Shown: one piece after another, positions 8,493 to 16,517 of the stretch
Layout: each line of letters begins with the position of its first letter
Numbering within the stretch: position 1 is the stretch's first letter
Source: Streptomyces parvulus
GTDB lineage: Bacteria; Actinomycetota; Actinomycetes; Streptomycetales; Streptomycetaceae
Assembly: GCF_014648855.1 (NCBI RefSeq)
Contig: NZ_BMRX01000002.1
Span: 186,001 to 250,000 of the forward strand
DNA length: 64,000 nt
Direction: 5' to 3'
The notes under the pieces: model-generated
The model's input: the letters and a program-made list of their open reading frames with translations, nothing else
Told to the model about the DNA's origin: nothing
Databases searched by the model: none
Translations under genes and position numbers: made by a program

Positions 8493-9461
8493 ATGCGTGC
8501 ACTTCTCGTGGTCAACCCGGCGGCAACCACCACGAGTGCGCGTACGCGCGACGTGCTGATCCACGCGCTCGCGAGCGAGATGAAGCTGGAGGCCGTCACC
8601 ACCGAGTACCGCGGGCACGCCCGCGACCTCGGCCGGCACGCCGCGCAGAGCGACGACATCGAACTGGTGGTGGCTCTCGGCGGCGACGGCACGGTGAACG
8701 AGGTGGTCAACGGCCTGCTGCACGCGGGCCCCGATCCGGAGCACCTGCCCGGCCTCGCCGTGGTCCCCGGCGGATCCACCAACGTCTTCGCCCGCGCCCT
8801 CGGCCTGCCCAACCACGCGGTGGAGGCGACCGGCGCCCTGCTGGACGCGATACGCGAGGGCAGTGAGCGGACCGTCGGCCTGGGGCTGGCCTCCGGCACT
8901 CCGGGGACGGAGGACGAGGCGGTGCCGTCCCGGTGGTTCACCTTCAACGCCGGACTGGGCTTCGACGCCGGCGTCGTGGGCCGCGTCGAGCAGCACCGCG
9001 AGCGCGGCAAGAAGTCGACGCACGCGCTCTACGTCCGCCAGGTGATGCGCGCGCTCGTCGGCGAGCCGCACCGCCGCAGCGGGACGATCACCCTGGAGCG
9101 GGCGGGCGAGGACCCGATCACCGATCTGGTGCTCTCCATAGTCTCGAACACGTGCCCCTGGACGTTCCTCGGCAACCGCCCGATCTACGCGTCGCCCGAG
9201 GCCTCGTTCGACACCGCGCTGGACGTGTTCGGTCTCAGCCGCCTGTCCACGGCCGCCGTCGCCCGGTATGGCACCCAGTTGCTCACTTCGTCCCCCGAGC
9301 GCGGACCCCGTGGCCGGCACGCGGTCTCCCTGCACGACCAGACCGACTTCACCTTGCATTCGAAGGTGCCGCTCCCCCTCCAGATGGACGGTGACCACCT
9401 GGGGCTGCGAACCAGCGTGACGTTCACAGGCGTACGCCGTGCACTGCGTGTGATTGTGTGA
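8493..9461 (+). CDS. Diacylglycerol kinase family lipid kinase
   Basis: A 322-residue DAGK/YegS-type kinase that would phosphorylate diacylglycerol or a related lipid at the membrane. The nucleotide-binding motif ALGGDGTVNEVV lies at about residues 66-77, and VPGGSTNVFARALG, the second conserved glycine-rich motif, at about 97-110. The C-terminal beta-sandwich domain spans about 140-320. The N-terminal strand MRALLVVNPAA is the usual family start and fixes the ATG; an upstream in-frame start would add unrelated residues. It lies between a membrane-protein gene and wblE and does not appear to be in an operon. Confidence 0.88.
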   Translation: MRALLVVNPAATTTSARTRDVLIHALASEMKLEAVTTEYRGHARDLGRHAAQSDDIELVVALGGDGTVNEVVNGLLHAGPDPEHLPGLAVVPGGSTNVFARALGLPNHAVEATGALLDAIREGSERTVGLGLASGTPGTEDEAVPSRWFTFNAGLGFDAGVVGRVEQHRERGKKSTHALYVRQVMRALVGEPHRRSGTITLERAGEDPITDLVLSIVSNTCPWTFLGNRPIYASPEASFDTALDVFGLSRLSTAAVARYGTQLLTSSPERGPRGRHAVSLHDQTDFTLHSKVPLPLQMDGDHLGLRTSVTFTGVRRALRVIV

Positions 9462-9780
9462 GCAGAAGGGGCGAAAGTCCTTTCACTCGAACGTTTAGAC
9501 CAGGGTCCACCCCATGGAAGTACGGCTGTGACCTAGTCGACACCGAAGAATCAAAAAAAACTTTCCGGAAGGGGTTGTATCCGCCGCCGAGGTTTGCGAG
9601 TCTCTTCTTGGCGATCGGGACGGCCCGCAAGACCGGCCTCCACAGATCACCGGAACCCCTCTTCAAACCACAGGACCACGCCAGGGAACCTGGCTGTCGG
9701 CCCTTCCCTTGTTGAGGGATTCGTGAAAGCGTTCACATTCACAAGCAACCCGCATGTAATACCAAGGAGAGGTAGCAGCC
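9462..9780 (+). promoter_or_regulatory. Upstream region of wblE
   Basis: A 319 bp gene-less stretch that must hold the wblE promoter. It contains an unusually A-rich run (TCAAAAAAAACTTTCC near 9551), then a GC-balanced leader with GTGAAAGCGTTCACATTCAC (an imperfect inverted repeat, GTGAA...TTCAC). It ends in the ribosome site AAGGAGAGGT. I cannot assign exact -10/-35 boxes. Compared with its surroundings it is AT-rich, fitting a strongly expressed gene. Confidence 0.5.
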
Positions 9781-10038
9781 ATGGACTGGCGTCACCGCGC
9801 CGTTTGCCGCGAGGAAGACCCCGAGCTCTTCTTCCCCATCGGCAACACCGGTCCCGCGCTGCTGCAGATCGAGGAAGCCAAGGCCGTCTGCCGTCGCTGC
9901 CCTGTCATGGAGCAGTGCCTGCAGTGGGCGCTCGAGTCCGGTCAGGACTCCGGCGTCTGGGGTGGTCTCAGCGAGGACGAGCGCCGCGCGATGAAGCGCC
10001 GTGCCGCCCGCAACCGGGCCCGTCAGGCATCCGCCTGA
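9781..10038 (+). CDS. wblE: WhiB-family iron-sulfur transcription regulator WblE
   Basis: An 85-residue WhiB-like protein. The four iron-sulfur cysteines are C9, C37, C40 and C46 (AVC, then CRRCPVMEQC), the turn motif is GVWGG, and a basic tail KRRAARNRARQ is expected to contact DNA. WhiB-like proteins bind a [4Fe-4S] cluster and region 4 of the principal sigma factor. Length, lack of an N-terminal extension and context next to the lipid kinase and sensor kinase match S. coelicolor wblE, the WhiB1-type member. A strong ribosome site (AAGGAGAGGT) precedes the ATG. A factor-independent terminator lies about 100 bp downstream, so it is probably monocistronic. Confidence 0.93.
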   Translation: MDWRHRAVCREEDPELFFPIGNTGPALLQIEEAKAVCRRCPVMEQCLQWALESGQDSGVWGGLSEDERRAMKRRAARNRARQASA

Positions 10039-10140
10039 CCAGCCACCCTGCCTGAGCTTGGCGGCGCGTACAGCGAGTACGCATCCCCCGCTCCCGAGCC
10101 GCAGCGCGCAGTACCCCCGATGCGACCGCACGAGCACTGG

Positions 10141-10170
10141 CCTCGGACCTTCACCGGTCCGGGGCTTTTT
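10141..10170 (+). terminator. Rho-independent terminator after wblE
   Basis: Nine-base arms (CCTCGGACC and GGTCCGGGG, one G-T pair) enclose a six-base loop and are followed by CTTTTT. It is one of the few canonical T-tailed terminators in the window. Confidence 0.85.
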
Positions 10171-10282
10171 GCTGTTCCCGGCCTTTTGTCGTTCCCGCCC
10201 CTGGCAGGGCGGGCGCGGCCCCGGACCGGGCCCCGGATACTCTCCGTCGCCGGATCTCCGCGAGATCGTCGCCATCTCACCA

Positions 10283-11749
10283 CTACTTCGCGACGGGCAC
10301 CGGAATGTCCAGAATGACCTGAGTTCCACGCTCCGGGGCCGGGACCATGTCGAAGGTGCCGCCCAACTCGCCCTCCACCAGCGTGCGGACGATCTGCAGG
10401 CCGAGGTTGCCGGAGCGGTGCGGGTCGAAGCCGGCGGGCAGTCCCACGCCGTCGTCCTGCACGGTGACCCTGAGCCGGGCCTCCTTCGCGGTGCCGCCGC
10501 GGACCGCGGAGACCTCGACCGTGCCGGTGTCGCTCTCCCGGAAACCGTGCTCCAGGGCGTTCTGCAGCACCTCGGTCAGCACCATCGACAGCGGGGTCGC
10601 CACCTCGGCGTCGAGGATGCCGAAGCGGCCGGTGCGCCGGCCGGCCACCCTGCCCGGCGAGATCTCGGCGACCATGGCCAGCACCCGGTCGGCGATCTCG
10701 TCGAACTCCACCCGCTCGTCCAGGTTCTGGGACAGCGTCTCGTGCACGATCGCGATGGAACCGACGCGGCGCACCGCCTCTTCCAGCGCCTCGCGGCCCC
10801 GGTCGGACTCGATGCGCCGGGCCTGGAGGCGCAGCAGGGCCGCCACCGTCTGGAGGTTGTTCTTCACCCGGTGGTGGATCTCCCGGATGGTGGCGTCCTT
10901 GGTGATCAACTCGCGTTCGCGGCGGCGCAGTTCCGTGACGTCGCGCAGCAGTACGAGTGAACCGATGCGGGTGCCCTTGGGCTTGAGCGGGATGGCCCGG
11001 AACTGGATCACCCCGTCGTGCGCCTCGATCTCGAACTCGCGCGGTGCCCACCCGCTGGCCACCTTGGCCAGCGCCTCGTCCACCGGCCCGCGGGACGGGG
11101 CCAGTTCGGCGGTGGTCCGGCCCAGGTGGCAGCCGACCAGGTCCGCGGCGAGTCCCATGCGGTGGTAGGCCGACAGCGCGTTCGGGGAGGCGTACTGGAC
11201 GAGGCCGTCCGCGTCGAGCCGGATCAGGCCGTCGCCGACGCGGGGCGAGGCGTCCATGTCGACCTGCTGGTTCTCGAACGGGAAGGCGCCGGCCGCGATC
11301 ATCTGCGCGAGGTCCGAGGCACTCTGCAGATAGGTCAGCTCCAGGCGGCTCGGGGTGCGCACGGTGAGCAGGTTGGTGTTGCGGGCGATGACGCCGAGGA
11401 CGCGTCCCTGGCGGCGTACGGGGATGGACTCGACCCGGACCGGGACCTCCTCGCGCCACTCGGGGTCGCCCTCGCGCACGATCCGGCCCTCGTCCAGGGC
11501 GGCGTCCAGCATGGGGCGCCGGCCGCGCGGCACCAGGTGGCCGACCATGTCGTCCTGGTAGGAGGTGGGGCCGGTGTTGGGCCGCATCTGGGCGACCGAG
11601 ACGTACCGGGTGCCGTCCCGGGTGGGGACCCACAGGACCAGGTCGGCGAAGGAGAGGTCGGAGAGGAGCTGCCACTCCGAGACCAGCAGGTGGAGCCACT
11701 CGAGGTCGGAGTCGTCGAGCGCGGTGTGCTGGCGTACGAGTTCGTTCAT
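10283..11749 (-). CDS. Sensor histidine kinase, PdtaS-like (GAF-PAS-HisKA_2-HATPase)
   Basis: A 488-residue soluble sensor kinase. The N-terminal GAF-like domain spans about residues 5-140 and a PAS domain about 165-285. The HisKA_2 dimerisation helix carries the phospho-accepting histidine in EIHHRVKNNLQTVAALLRLQ (about 295-315). The HATPase domain shows LTEVLQNALEHGF and DDGVGLPAGFDP. This layout matches mycobacterial PdtaS, which signals to an ANTAR-domain RNA-binding regulator; no such partner is seen here. There are no membrane segments. The ATG (MNELVRQHTALDD) is preferred; a GTG nine bases upstream is possible. It is divergent from nagB. Confidence 0.88.
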   Translation of the reverse strand: MNELVRQHTALDDSDLEWLHLLVSEWQLLSDLSFADLVLWVPTRDGTRYVSVAQMRPNTGPTSYQDDMVGHLVPRGRRPMLDAALDEGRIVREGDPEWREEVPVRVESIPVRRQGRVLGVIARNTNLLTVRTPSRLELTYLQSASDLAQMIAAGAFPFENQQVDMDASPRVGDGLIRLDADGLVQYASPNALSAYHRMGLAADLVGCHLGRTTAELAPSRGPVDEALAKVASGWAPREFEIEAHDGVIQFRAIPLKPKGTRIGSLVLLRDVTELRRRERELITKDATIREIHHRVKNNLQTVAALLRLQARRIESDRGREALEEAVRRVGSIAIVHETLSQNLDERVEFDEIADRVLAMVAEISPGRVAGRRTGRFGILDAEVATPLSMVLTEVLQNALEHGFRESDTGTVEVSAVRGGTAKEARLRVTVQDDGVGLPAGFDPHRSGNLGLQIVRTLVEGELGGTFDMVPAPERGTQVILDIPVPVAK

Positions 11750-12003
11750 GGAGGGCACGGGGCCGAGCGTACCTGGCGGTACACCCGCGGGCCGCGGCGC
11801 CTGGGAGGGACCCTCAACCCTCCCGGCACCGCAGCCCGGAGCAACATCGGCCGTGGGGTGTGCGGTCCCGGTCGGCCGAAGGATGAGGAGCCGGGGCAGT
11901 CAGGGCAGAGAGCACCGGTTCCTCGGTCCGCCCTCCTGTGCGGGGAAGGCGGAGGCCTGACGGTCACCTCGCGTGAGGGACACGGTCAGCGTCTCGTCAC
12001 CAT

Positions 12004-12019
12004 TCTGGACTAGACCACT
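12004..12019. promoter_or_regulatory. dre (DasR operator), distal site upstream of nagB
   Basis: TCTGGACTAGACCACT closely matches the DasR responsive element consensus ACTGGTCTAGACCACT (14 of 16 comparing by eye, with the CTAGACCACT half intact). It lies about 240 bp upstream of the nagB start, so it could also act on a more distal promoter or by looping. Confidence 0.75.
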
Positions 12020-12183
12020 AAGCGTGTCCATGCGGTGGACCGTGTTTGTTCTTGCGCGTTCCGCCCGTCGTCCGGGCGTCGGCATCCGCCAGAAGCCTAA
12101 CCCTGATGGCGCACCCGCGGGGCCGGAGCGCGGGGGCAATTTAGCCGATCGTTCCCCGCGCCCGGCGGGCCCTGCTCTGTTAG

Positions 12184-12199
12184 ATTGGTCTAAACCACA
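12184..12199. promoter_or_regulatory. dre (DasR operator), proximal site upstream of nagB
   Basis: ATTGGTCTAAACCACA has the TGGTCT-AACCA dyad of a DasR site and overlaps the likely -10 (TTAGAT) of the nagB promoter. Glucosamine-6-phosphate, the NagB substrate, is the known inducer that releases DasR, so nagB should be de-repressed by its substrate. Confidence 0.88.
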
Positions 12200-12259
12200 C
12201 AGCACCACATGCCAGTCCCGGGCCCCGGGTCAGTCCTCTCTTCGAAACGGCAGGCCAGC

Positions 12260-13045
12260 GTGGAAGTTGTCATCGTTCCCGATGCCAAGGCGGGCGGCGA
12301 ACTCATAGCCGAGGCCATGGCGCAGCTGCTGCGGCGCAAGCCCGACGCCCTGCTCGGGGTGGCCACCGGTTCCACGCCGCTGCCCGTGTACGAGGCGCTG
12401 GCGGCCAGGGTGCGCTCCGGTGCCGTGGACACCGCGCGGGCACGGATCGCCCAGCTCGACGAGTATGTGGGGCTCCCGGCGGACCACCCCGAGTCGTACC
12501 GCTCGGTGCTGCGGCGCGAGGTGCTCGAACCGCTGGGGATCGGCATGGACGCGTTCCTGGGCCCCGACGGCACGGCCGAGGACGTCCAGGCGGCCTGCGA
12601 GGAGTACGACCGGGCGCTGGGCGAGGCCGGCGGGGTCGACCTCCAGCTGCTGGGCATCGGCACCGACGGGCACATCGGCTTCAACGAGCCGTGCTCCTCG
12701 CTGGCCTCGCGGACCAGGATCAAGACGCTCACCGAGCAGACCCGCGTCGACAACGCGCGCTTCTTCGACGGTGACATCGAGCAGGTCCCGCACCACGTGA
12801 TCACGCAGGGCATCGGCACCATCCTGGAGGCCCGGCACGTGGTGCTGCTCGCCACCGGGGAGGGCAAGGCGGACGCGGTCGCCGCCAGTGTGGAGGGGCC
12901 GGTCGCGGCCCTGTGCCCGGCCTCCGCGCTCCAGCTGCACCCGCACGCGACGGTCGTCGTCGACGAGGCCGCCGCCGGCAAGCTCAAGCTCGCCGACTAC
13001 TTCCGGCACGCCTACGCCCACAAGCCCGACTGGCAGGGCATCTGA
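12260..13045 (+). CDS. nagB: Glucosamine-6-phosphate deaminase NagB
   Basis: A 261-residue cytosolic enzyme converting glucosamine-6-phosphate to fructose-6-phosphate and ammonia, which joins amino-sugar catabolism to glycolysis. The motifs GVATGSTPLPVYEAL (phosphate loop), LDEYVGLPADHPESYR (general-base aspartate), LLGIGTDGHIGFNEPCSS and HHVITQGIGTIL are all intact. Length matches the family. The GTG start (MEVVIVPDA) follows GGCAGG. The gene is preceded by two DasR sites and followed by a bidirectional hairpin separating it from the convergent dasD gene. Confidence 0.96.
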   Translation: MEVVIVPDAKAGGELIAEAMAQLLRRKPDALLGVATGSTPLPVYEALAARVRSGAVDTARARIAQLDEYVGLPADHPESYRSVLRREVLEPLGIGMDAFLGPDGTAEDVQAACEEYDRALGEAGGVDLQLLGIGTDGHIGFNEPCSSLASRTRIKTLTEQTRVDNARFFDGDIEQVPHHVITQGIGTILEARHVVLLATGEGKADAVAASVEGPVAALCPASALQLHPHATVVVDEAAAGKLKLADYFRHAYAHKPDWQGI

Positions 13046-13057
13046 TCCACCACGACC

Positions 13058-13090
13058 AAGGCGCCGGACCCGTGCGGGGTCCGGCGCCTT
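13058..13090. terminator. Bidirectional terminator between nagB and dasD
   Basis: A perfect 14-bp stem (AAGGCGCCGGACCC paired with GGGTCCGGCGCCTT) with a five-base loop sits between two convergent genes. The A/T ends make it usable from both sides. Confidence 0.85.
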
Positions 13091-13107
13091 CGTCGTGCGC
13101 GCGTCCG

Positions 13108-14598
13108 TCAGGCGCCGGCCACGGCCTCCGCGGCCGCGCGGCCGCAGACCCGGGCCGCGCCGTAGGTGGCCAGGTGGAGGGAGCCGCGGGGCTCGGCCCG
13201 GGGCACGCCCATCTCGACGACGACCGTGTCGGGGCGGGCCGCCAGCAGGGTGTCGAGGGCCGCCGCCATCCAGGGGTGGCGGTGCTCGTCGCGGACGACG
13301 GCGACGATCCGGCGGGTGCCCGCGGCGGCCAGCGCCCCCTGCCCGGCGTCGGGGCCGGTGAAGCTGCCCGTCTCCGTGCCCGGGAGCAGGCGGCGGAGTT
13401 CGGCGGCGACGCCCCAGGGGGTCTCGTCGCCGACCGCGATGTTCGCGACCGGGGTGAAGGCGGCGACGAACGGCGGCTCGGTGACCGGACCGAAGCCCTC
13501 GGTGGCGGTGACCCGCAGGGCGCGGCGGGCGGCCCGCAGACCGACCTCCTCGTCCGGGGCGCCGGCCGTGCGGGCGTCCGGCCTGTTCGCCGCGGTCCAG
13601 CGGGACAGCGCCCGCACCCGGTCGGCGGCGTCGGCCAGCCGCTCCTCGGGCAGCTCCCCGGAGCGGACGGCGTCCACCAGCGCGTCGGACAGCCGCCGCA
13701 CAGTGTCCTCGTCGCACAGGCCCCCGCCCACGCAGATCGCGTCGGCGCCCGCCGCGATGGCCAGGGCGCTGCCGCGTTCGATGCCGTAGGTGCCGGAGAT
13801 GGCCCGCATCTCGATGCCGTCGGTGACGATGAGGCCCTCGTAGCCCAGCTCGCCGCGGAGCAGGTCGGTCAGGATCCGCCGGGACAGCGTCGCCGGGCGG
13901 TCCGGGTCCAGGGCCGGGGCGAGGATGTGGGCGCTCATCACCGCGCGGCTCCCGGCGGCGATGGCCGCGCGGAACGGCACCAGGTCGCGCTCGGCCAGCA
14001 CCGACGCGTCCACGTCGATGCGGGGCACGGCGTGGTGCGAGTCGATGCCGGTGTCCCCGTGCCCCGGGAAGTGCTTGGTGCAGGTGGCGACGCCGGCCGA
14101 CTGCATGCCGGTGACGTAGGCGGCGGTGTGCCGGGCGACCAGGTCGGTGCTCGCGCCGAAGGAGCGGACGCCGATGACGGGGTTGTCCGGGTTGGAGTTC
14201 ACGTCGGCGGACGGGGCCCAGTTGAAGTTGACGCCGCAGTCCGCGAGCCGGCGGCCCAGTTCGGCGGCGACCGCGCGGGTGAGGCCCACGTCGTCCACCG
14301 CGCCGAGGGCGTGGTTGCCGGGGAAGGAGGAGCCGGTGCGGACCTCCAGCCGCGTGACGTCGCCGCCCTCCTCGTCGATGGCGACCAGGACGTCCTCGCG
14401 TTCGGCACGCAGCTGCGCGGTCAGCGCGGCCACCTGCTCGGGCGTGCTGACGTTCCGCCCGAACAGGGCGACGGAGGCCAGGCCCTCGCCGAGCCGGCGG
14501 AGCAGCCAGTCGGGGGCGGTGGTGCCGGAGAAGCCGGGCTGGAGGACGGTGAGCGCGTTCTGCGTGAGTGTGTCGGTGCCGCTGGCGATGGTCGTCAT
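13108..14598 (-). CDS. dasD: Glycoside hydrolase family 3 beta-N-acetylglucosaminidase (DasD/NagZ-type)
   Basis: A 496-residue GH3 enzyme expected to split N-acetylglucosamine from chitobiose-type sugars taken up by DasABC. The NagZ signature KHFPGHGDTGIDSHHAVP supplies the catalytic Asp-His dyad (about residues 180-197), and VTDGIEMRAI supplies the nucleophile aspartate (about 262). A C-terminal ~140-residue domain (about 350-496) is beyond the minimal NagZ barrel. There is no signal peptide, so it acts in the cytosol after import. It starts only nine bases after the dasC stop, as the last gene of the das cluster. Confidence 0.9.
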   Translation of the reverse strand: MTTIASGTDTLTQNALTVLQPGFSGTTAPDWLLRRLGEGLASVALFGRNVSTPEQVAALTAQLRAEREDVLVAIDEEGGDVTRLEVRTGSSFPGNHALGAVDDVGLTRAVAAELGRRLADCGVNFNWAPSADVNSNPDNPVIGVRSFGASTDLVARHTAAYVTGMQSAGVATCTKHFPGHGDTGIDSHHAVPRIDVDASVLAERDLVPFRAAIAAGSRAVMSAHILAPALDPDRPATLSRRILTDLLRGELGYEGLIVTDGIEMRAISGTYGIERGSALAIAAGADAICVGGGLCDEDTVRRLSDALVDAVRSGELPEERLADAADRVRALSRWTAANRPDARTAGAPDEEVGLRAARRALRVTATEGFGPVTEPPFVAAFTPVANIAVGDETPWGVAAELRRLLPGTETGSFTGPDAGQGALAAAGTRRIVAVVRDEHRHPWMAAALDTLLAARPDTVVVEMGVPRAEPRGSLHLATYGAARVCGRAAAEAVAGA

Positions 14599-14607
14599 CG
14601 GGTGGCG

Positions 14608-15438
14608 TTATCCCTTCACGGCGCCGGCGGTCAGGCCGCTGACGGCCTTGCGCTGGAGGAAGACGAAGAGGATCAGGATCGGGATGGCGAAGAGGGACGA
14701 CGCGGCCATGGTCGCACCCCAGTCGTCGCCGAACTGGGTCTGGAAGCTGGACAGCCACAGCGGCAGCGTCTTGGCCTCGGTGTCCTTGTTGAGGACCAGG
14801 ACGAGCGCGAACTCGTTCCAGGCGGTGATGAAGCCGAACAGCGAGGTGGACATCAGGCCCGGCGCGAGCAGCGGCAGGATGACCCGGCGGAACGCCTGGG
14901 CGCGGGTGCAGCCGTCGACCATCGCGGACTCCTCCAGCTCCTTGGGCACCGCGGCGACGAAGCCGCGCAGCGTCAGGATGGTGAAGGGGAGGATCATCAT
15001 CATGTAGAAGAGCGTCAGCGGCACGAGGCTGTTCAGCATCGACGCGTCCCGCACGATCATGTACATCGCGATGACCATGACTTCCCAGGGCGCCATCTGG
15101 GCCAGCATGAAGCCGATGATGAAGCCGCGCCGCCCCTTGAACCGCATCCGCGCCAGGGCGAAGGACCCGGCCAGGGCGATGATCAGGGAGAAGACGACCG
15201 CGAGGACCGTCACCGTGAGCGAGTTGGTGACGTACGTCCAGAAGTGGTCGGCGCCCGTCGCGGTCTCGAAGTGCTCGAAGGTGATGTCGGTCGGGAACCA
15301 GACCGGGTTGTCCGCGAGGATGTCGCCCCGCGGCTTGAGGGCCGTGGCGAACATCCAGTACACGGGGAAGACGAAGCCGATGAACAGGACGACCGCCGTG
15401 GCGTTGGGCCAGACGCGGCCGAAGAGCGAGCGCTTCAC
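14608..15438 (-). CDS. dasC: Chitobiose ABC transporter permease DasC
   Basis: A 276-residue inner-membrane permease of the MalG type. Six membrane helices are evident, starting TAVVLFIGFVFPVYWMFATAL, and the EAA loop is ELEESAMVDGCTRAQAFRRV (about residues 180-200), which couples to the ATPase MsiK encoded elsewhere. The GTG start overlaps the dasB stop as GTGA, so translation is coupled. With DasA and DasB it imports N,N'-diacetylchitobiose, the main chitin breakdown product. Confidence 0.93.
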   Translation of the reverse strand: MKRSLFGRVWPNATAVVLFIGFVFPVYWMFATALKPRGDILADNPVWFPTDITFEHFETATGADHFWTYVTNSLTVTVLAVVFSLIIALAGSFALARMRFKGRRGFIIGFMLAQMAPWEVMVIAMYMIVRDASMLNSLVPLTLFYMMMILPFTILTLRGFVAAVPKELEESAMVDGCTRAQAFRRVILPLLAPGLMSTSLFGFITAWNEFALVLVLNKDTEAKTLPLWLSSFQTQFGDDWGATMAASSLFAIPILILFVFLQRKAVSGLTAGAVKG

Positions 15439-16421
15439 AGCTCGTCCTCCTCTTGCTTGAGCACGATCCTGAGGTAGTAGGCGGTCAGGCCGAGCAGGAT
15501 CAGGATGGTCAGGACCGCGATCGCCGCGCCCATGCCGTAGTGCTGGTTGCCGACGCCCTCGACGTACGCGTACACGGGCAGGATCTCGGTGAGCCGGTCC
15601 GGGCCGCCCTCGTTGAAGGTGTAGACCTGCACGAACGCCTTGAAGACCCAGATGATCTCCAGGAAGGTCGTGGCGTAGAGGAAGGGCCGCAGGAAGGGCA
15701 TGGTGACCGTGGTGAAGCTCCGCCAGACGCCGGCGCCGTCGAGGGACGCGGCCTCGTAGAGCTCGCCCGGGATGGTGGTGGTCGCCGCGTACAGGTTGAT
15801 CGCGACGAACGGGATGGACATCCAGACGATCAGCAGGGTGACGACGAAGAACGTCGACATCTGGCTGCTGGTCCAGCTGTAGTCGGCCATGGAGTGCCAG
15901 CCGAGCTTGTCCAGGACCCAGTTGACGACGCCGTAGCGGGTGGCGAAGAGCCACTGGTAGACGGTGGTGGCGGCCACCACGGGCATCGCCCAGGCCAGCA
16001 CCAGGCCGATCAGCAGGGTGAACCGCATCCGCCTGCCGAGGCGCGCGAGCAGCAGGCCGATCAGGGTGCCGAGGACCATGATCAGGGCGACGTTGGCCGC
16101 CGTGAAGAGGATCGAGCGGAGGGTGACCCGCCAGAACTGCTCGCTGGTGAGGGTCTCCTTGTAGTTCTCTACGCCGTTCCACTCGGTGACGTGCTGGATC
16201 AGCTGCGCCATGTTGAGGTTCTGGAAGGACAGCAGGACGTCCTTCAGCAGCGGCCAGCCGAGCAGCAGCACGGAGGCCGCGACGGCGGGCAGCAGCAACA
16301 GGTACGGGGCGAGGGCGCCGGCGCGCGACGCGGCTCTCGTTCTCGGTCCGCCGGATCCCCCGCCGTCCGCCTTGCGGACGTCCGCCGGGCCCGAGGGCGG
16401 CCGTTCGGTCTGCACGGTCAT
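15435..16421 (-). CDS. dasB: Chitobiose ABC transporter permease DasB
   Basis: A 328-residue MalF-type permease. A ~35-residue hydrophilic Pro/Gly/Arg-rich N-terminus precedes six helices, the first being LAPYLLLLPAVAASVLLLGW. The EAA loop ELYEAASLDGAGVWRSFTTV lies at about 230-250. The ATG follows a weak GAAGAGAGAA site and lies 96 bp after dasA, so the permease pair may be read through at a lower level than the binding protein. It pairs with DasC to form the membrane channel. Confidence 0.93.
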   Translation of the reverse strand: MTVQTERPPSGPADVRKADGGGSGGPRTRAASRAGALAPYLLLLPAVAASVLLLGWPLLKDVLLSFQNLNMAQLIQHVTEWNGVENYKETLTSEQFWRVTLRSILFTAANVALIMVLGTLIGLLLARLGRRMRFTLLIGLVLAWAMPVVAATTVYQWLFATRYGVVNWVLDKLGWHSMADYSWTSSQMSTFFVVTLLIVWMSIPFVAINLYAATTTIPGELYEAASLDGAGVWRSFTTVTMPFLRPFLYATTFLEIIWVFKAFVQVYTFNEGGPDRLTEILPVYAYVEGVGNQHYGMGAAIAVLTILILLGLTAYYLRIVLKQEEDEL

Positions 16422-16517
16422 GCTCGCGTTCTCTCTTCTCGACCTGTGTACGTCGACCCGCGTACGGTCGCCGGGGCGGGAGCCGTCACCGGCCACCCCG
16501 CCCCGGCACACCCGGTG

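Larger units (their letters stand above)
11750..12259. other. Long intergenic region between the sensor kinase and nagB, with DasR sites
   Basis: About 510 bp without a gene. The left part should hold the sensor-kinase promoter (leftward). The right part holds two dre operators and the nagB leader, including TGTTAGATT just before the proximal dre, which could serve as a -10. It also has a CACCTCGCGTGAGGGACACGG segment with short palindromic content that I cannot assign. Confidence 0.5.
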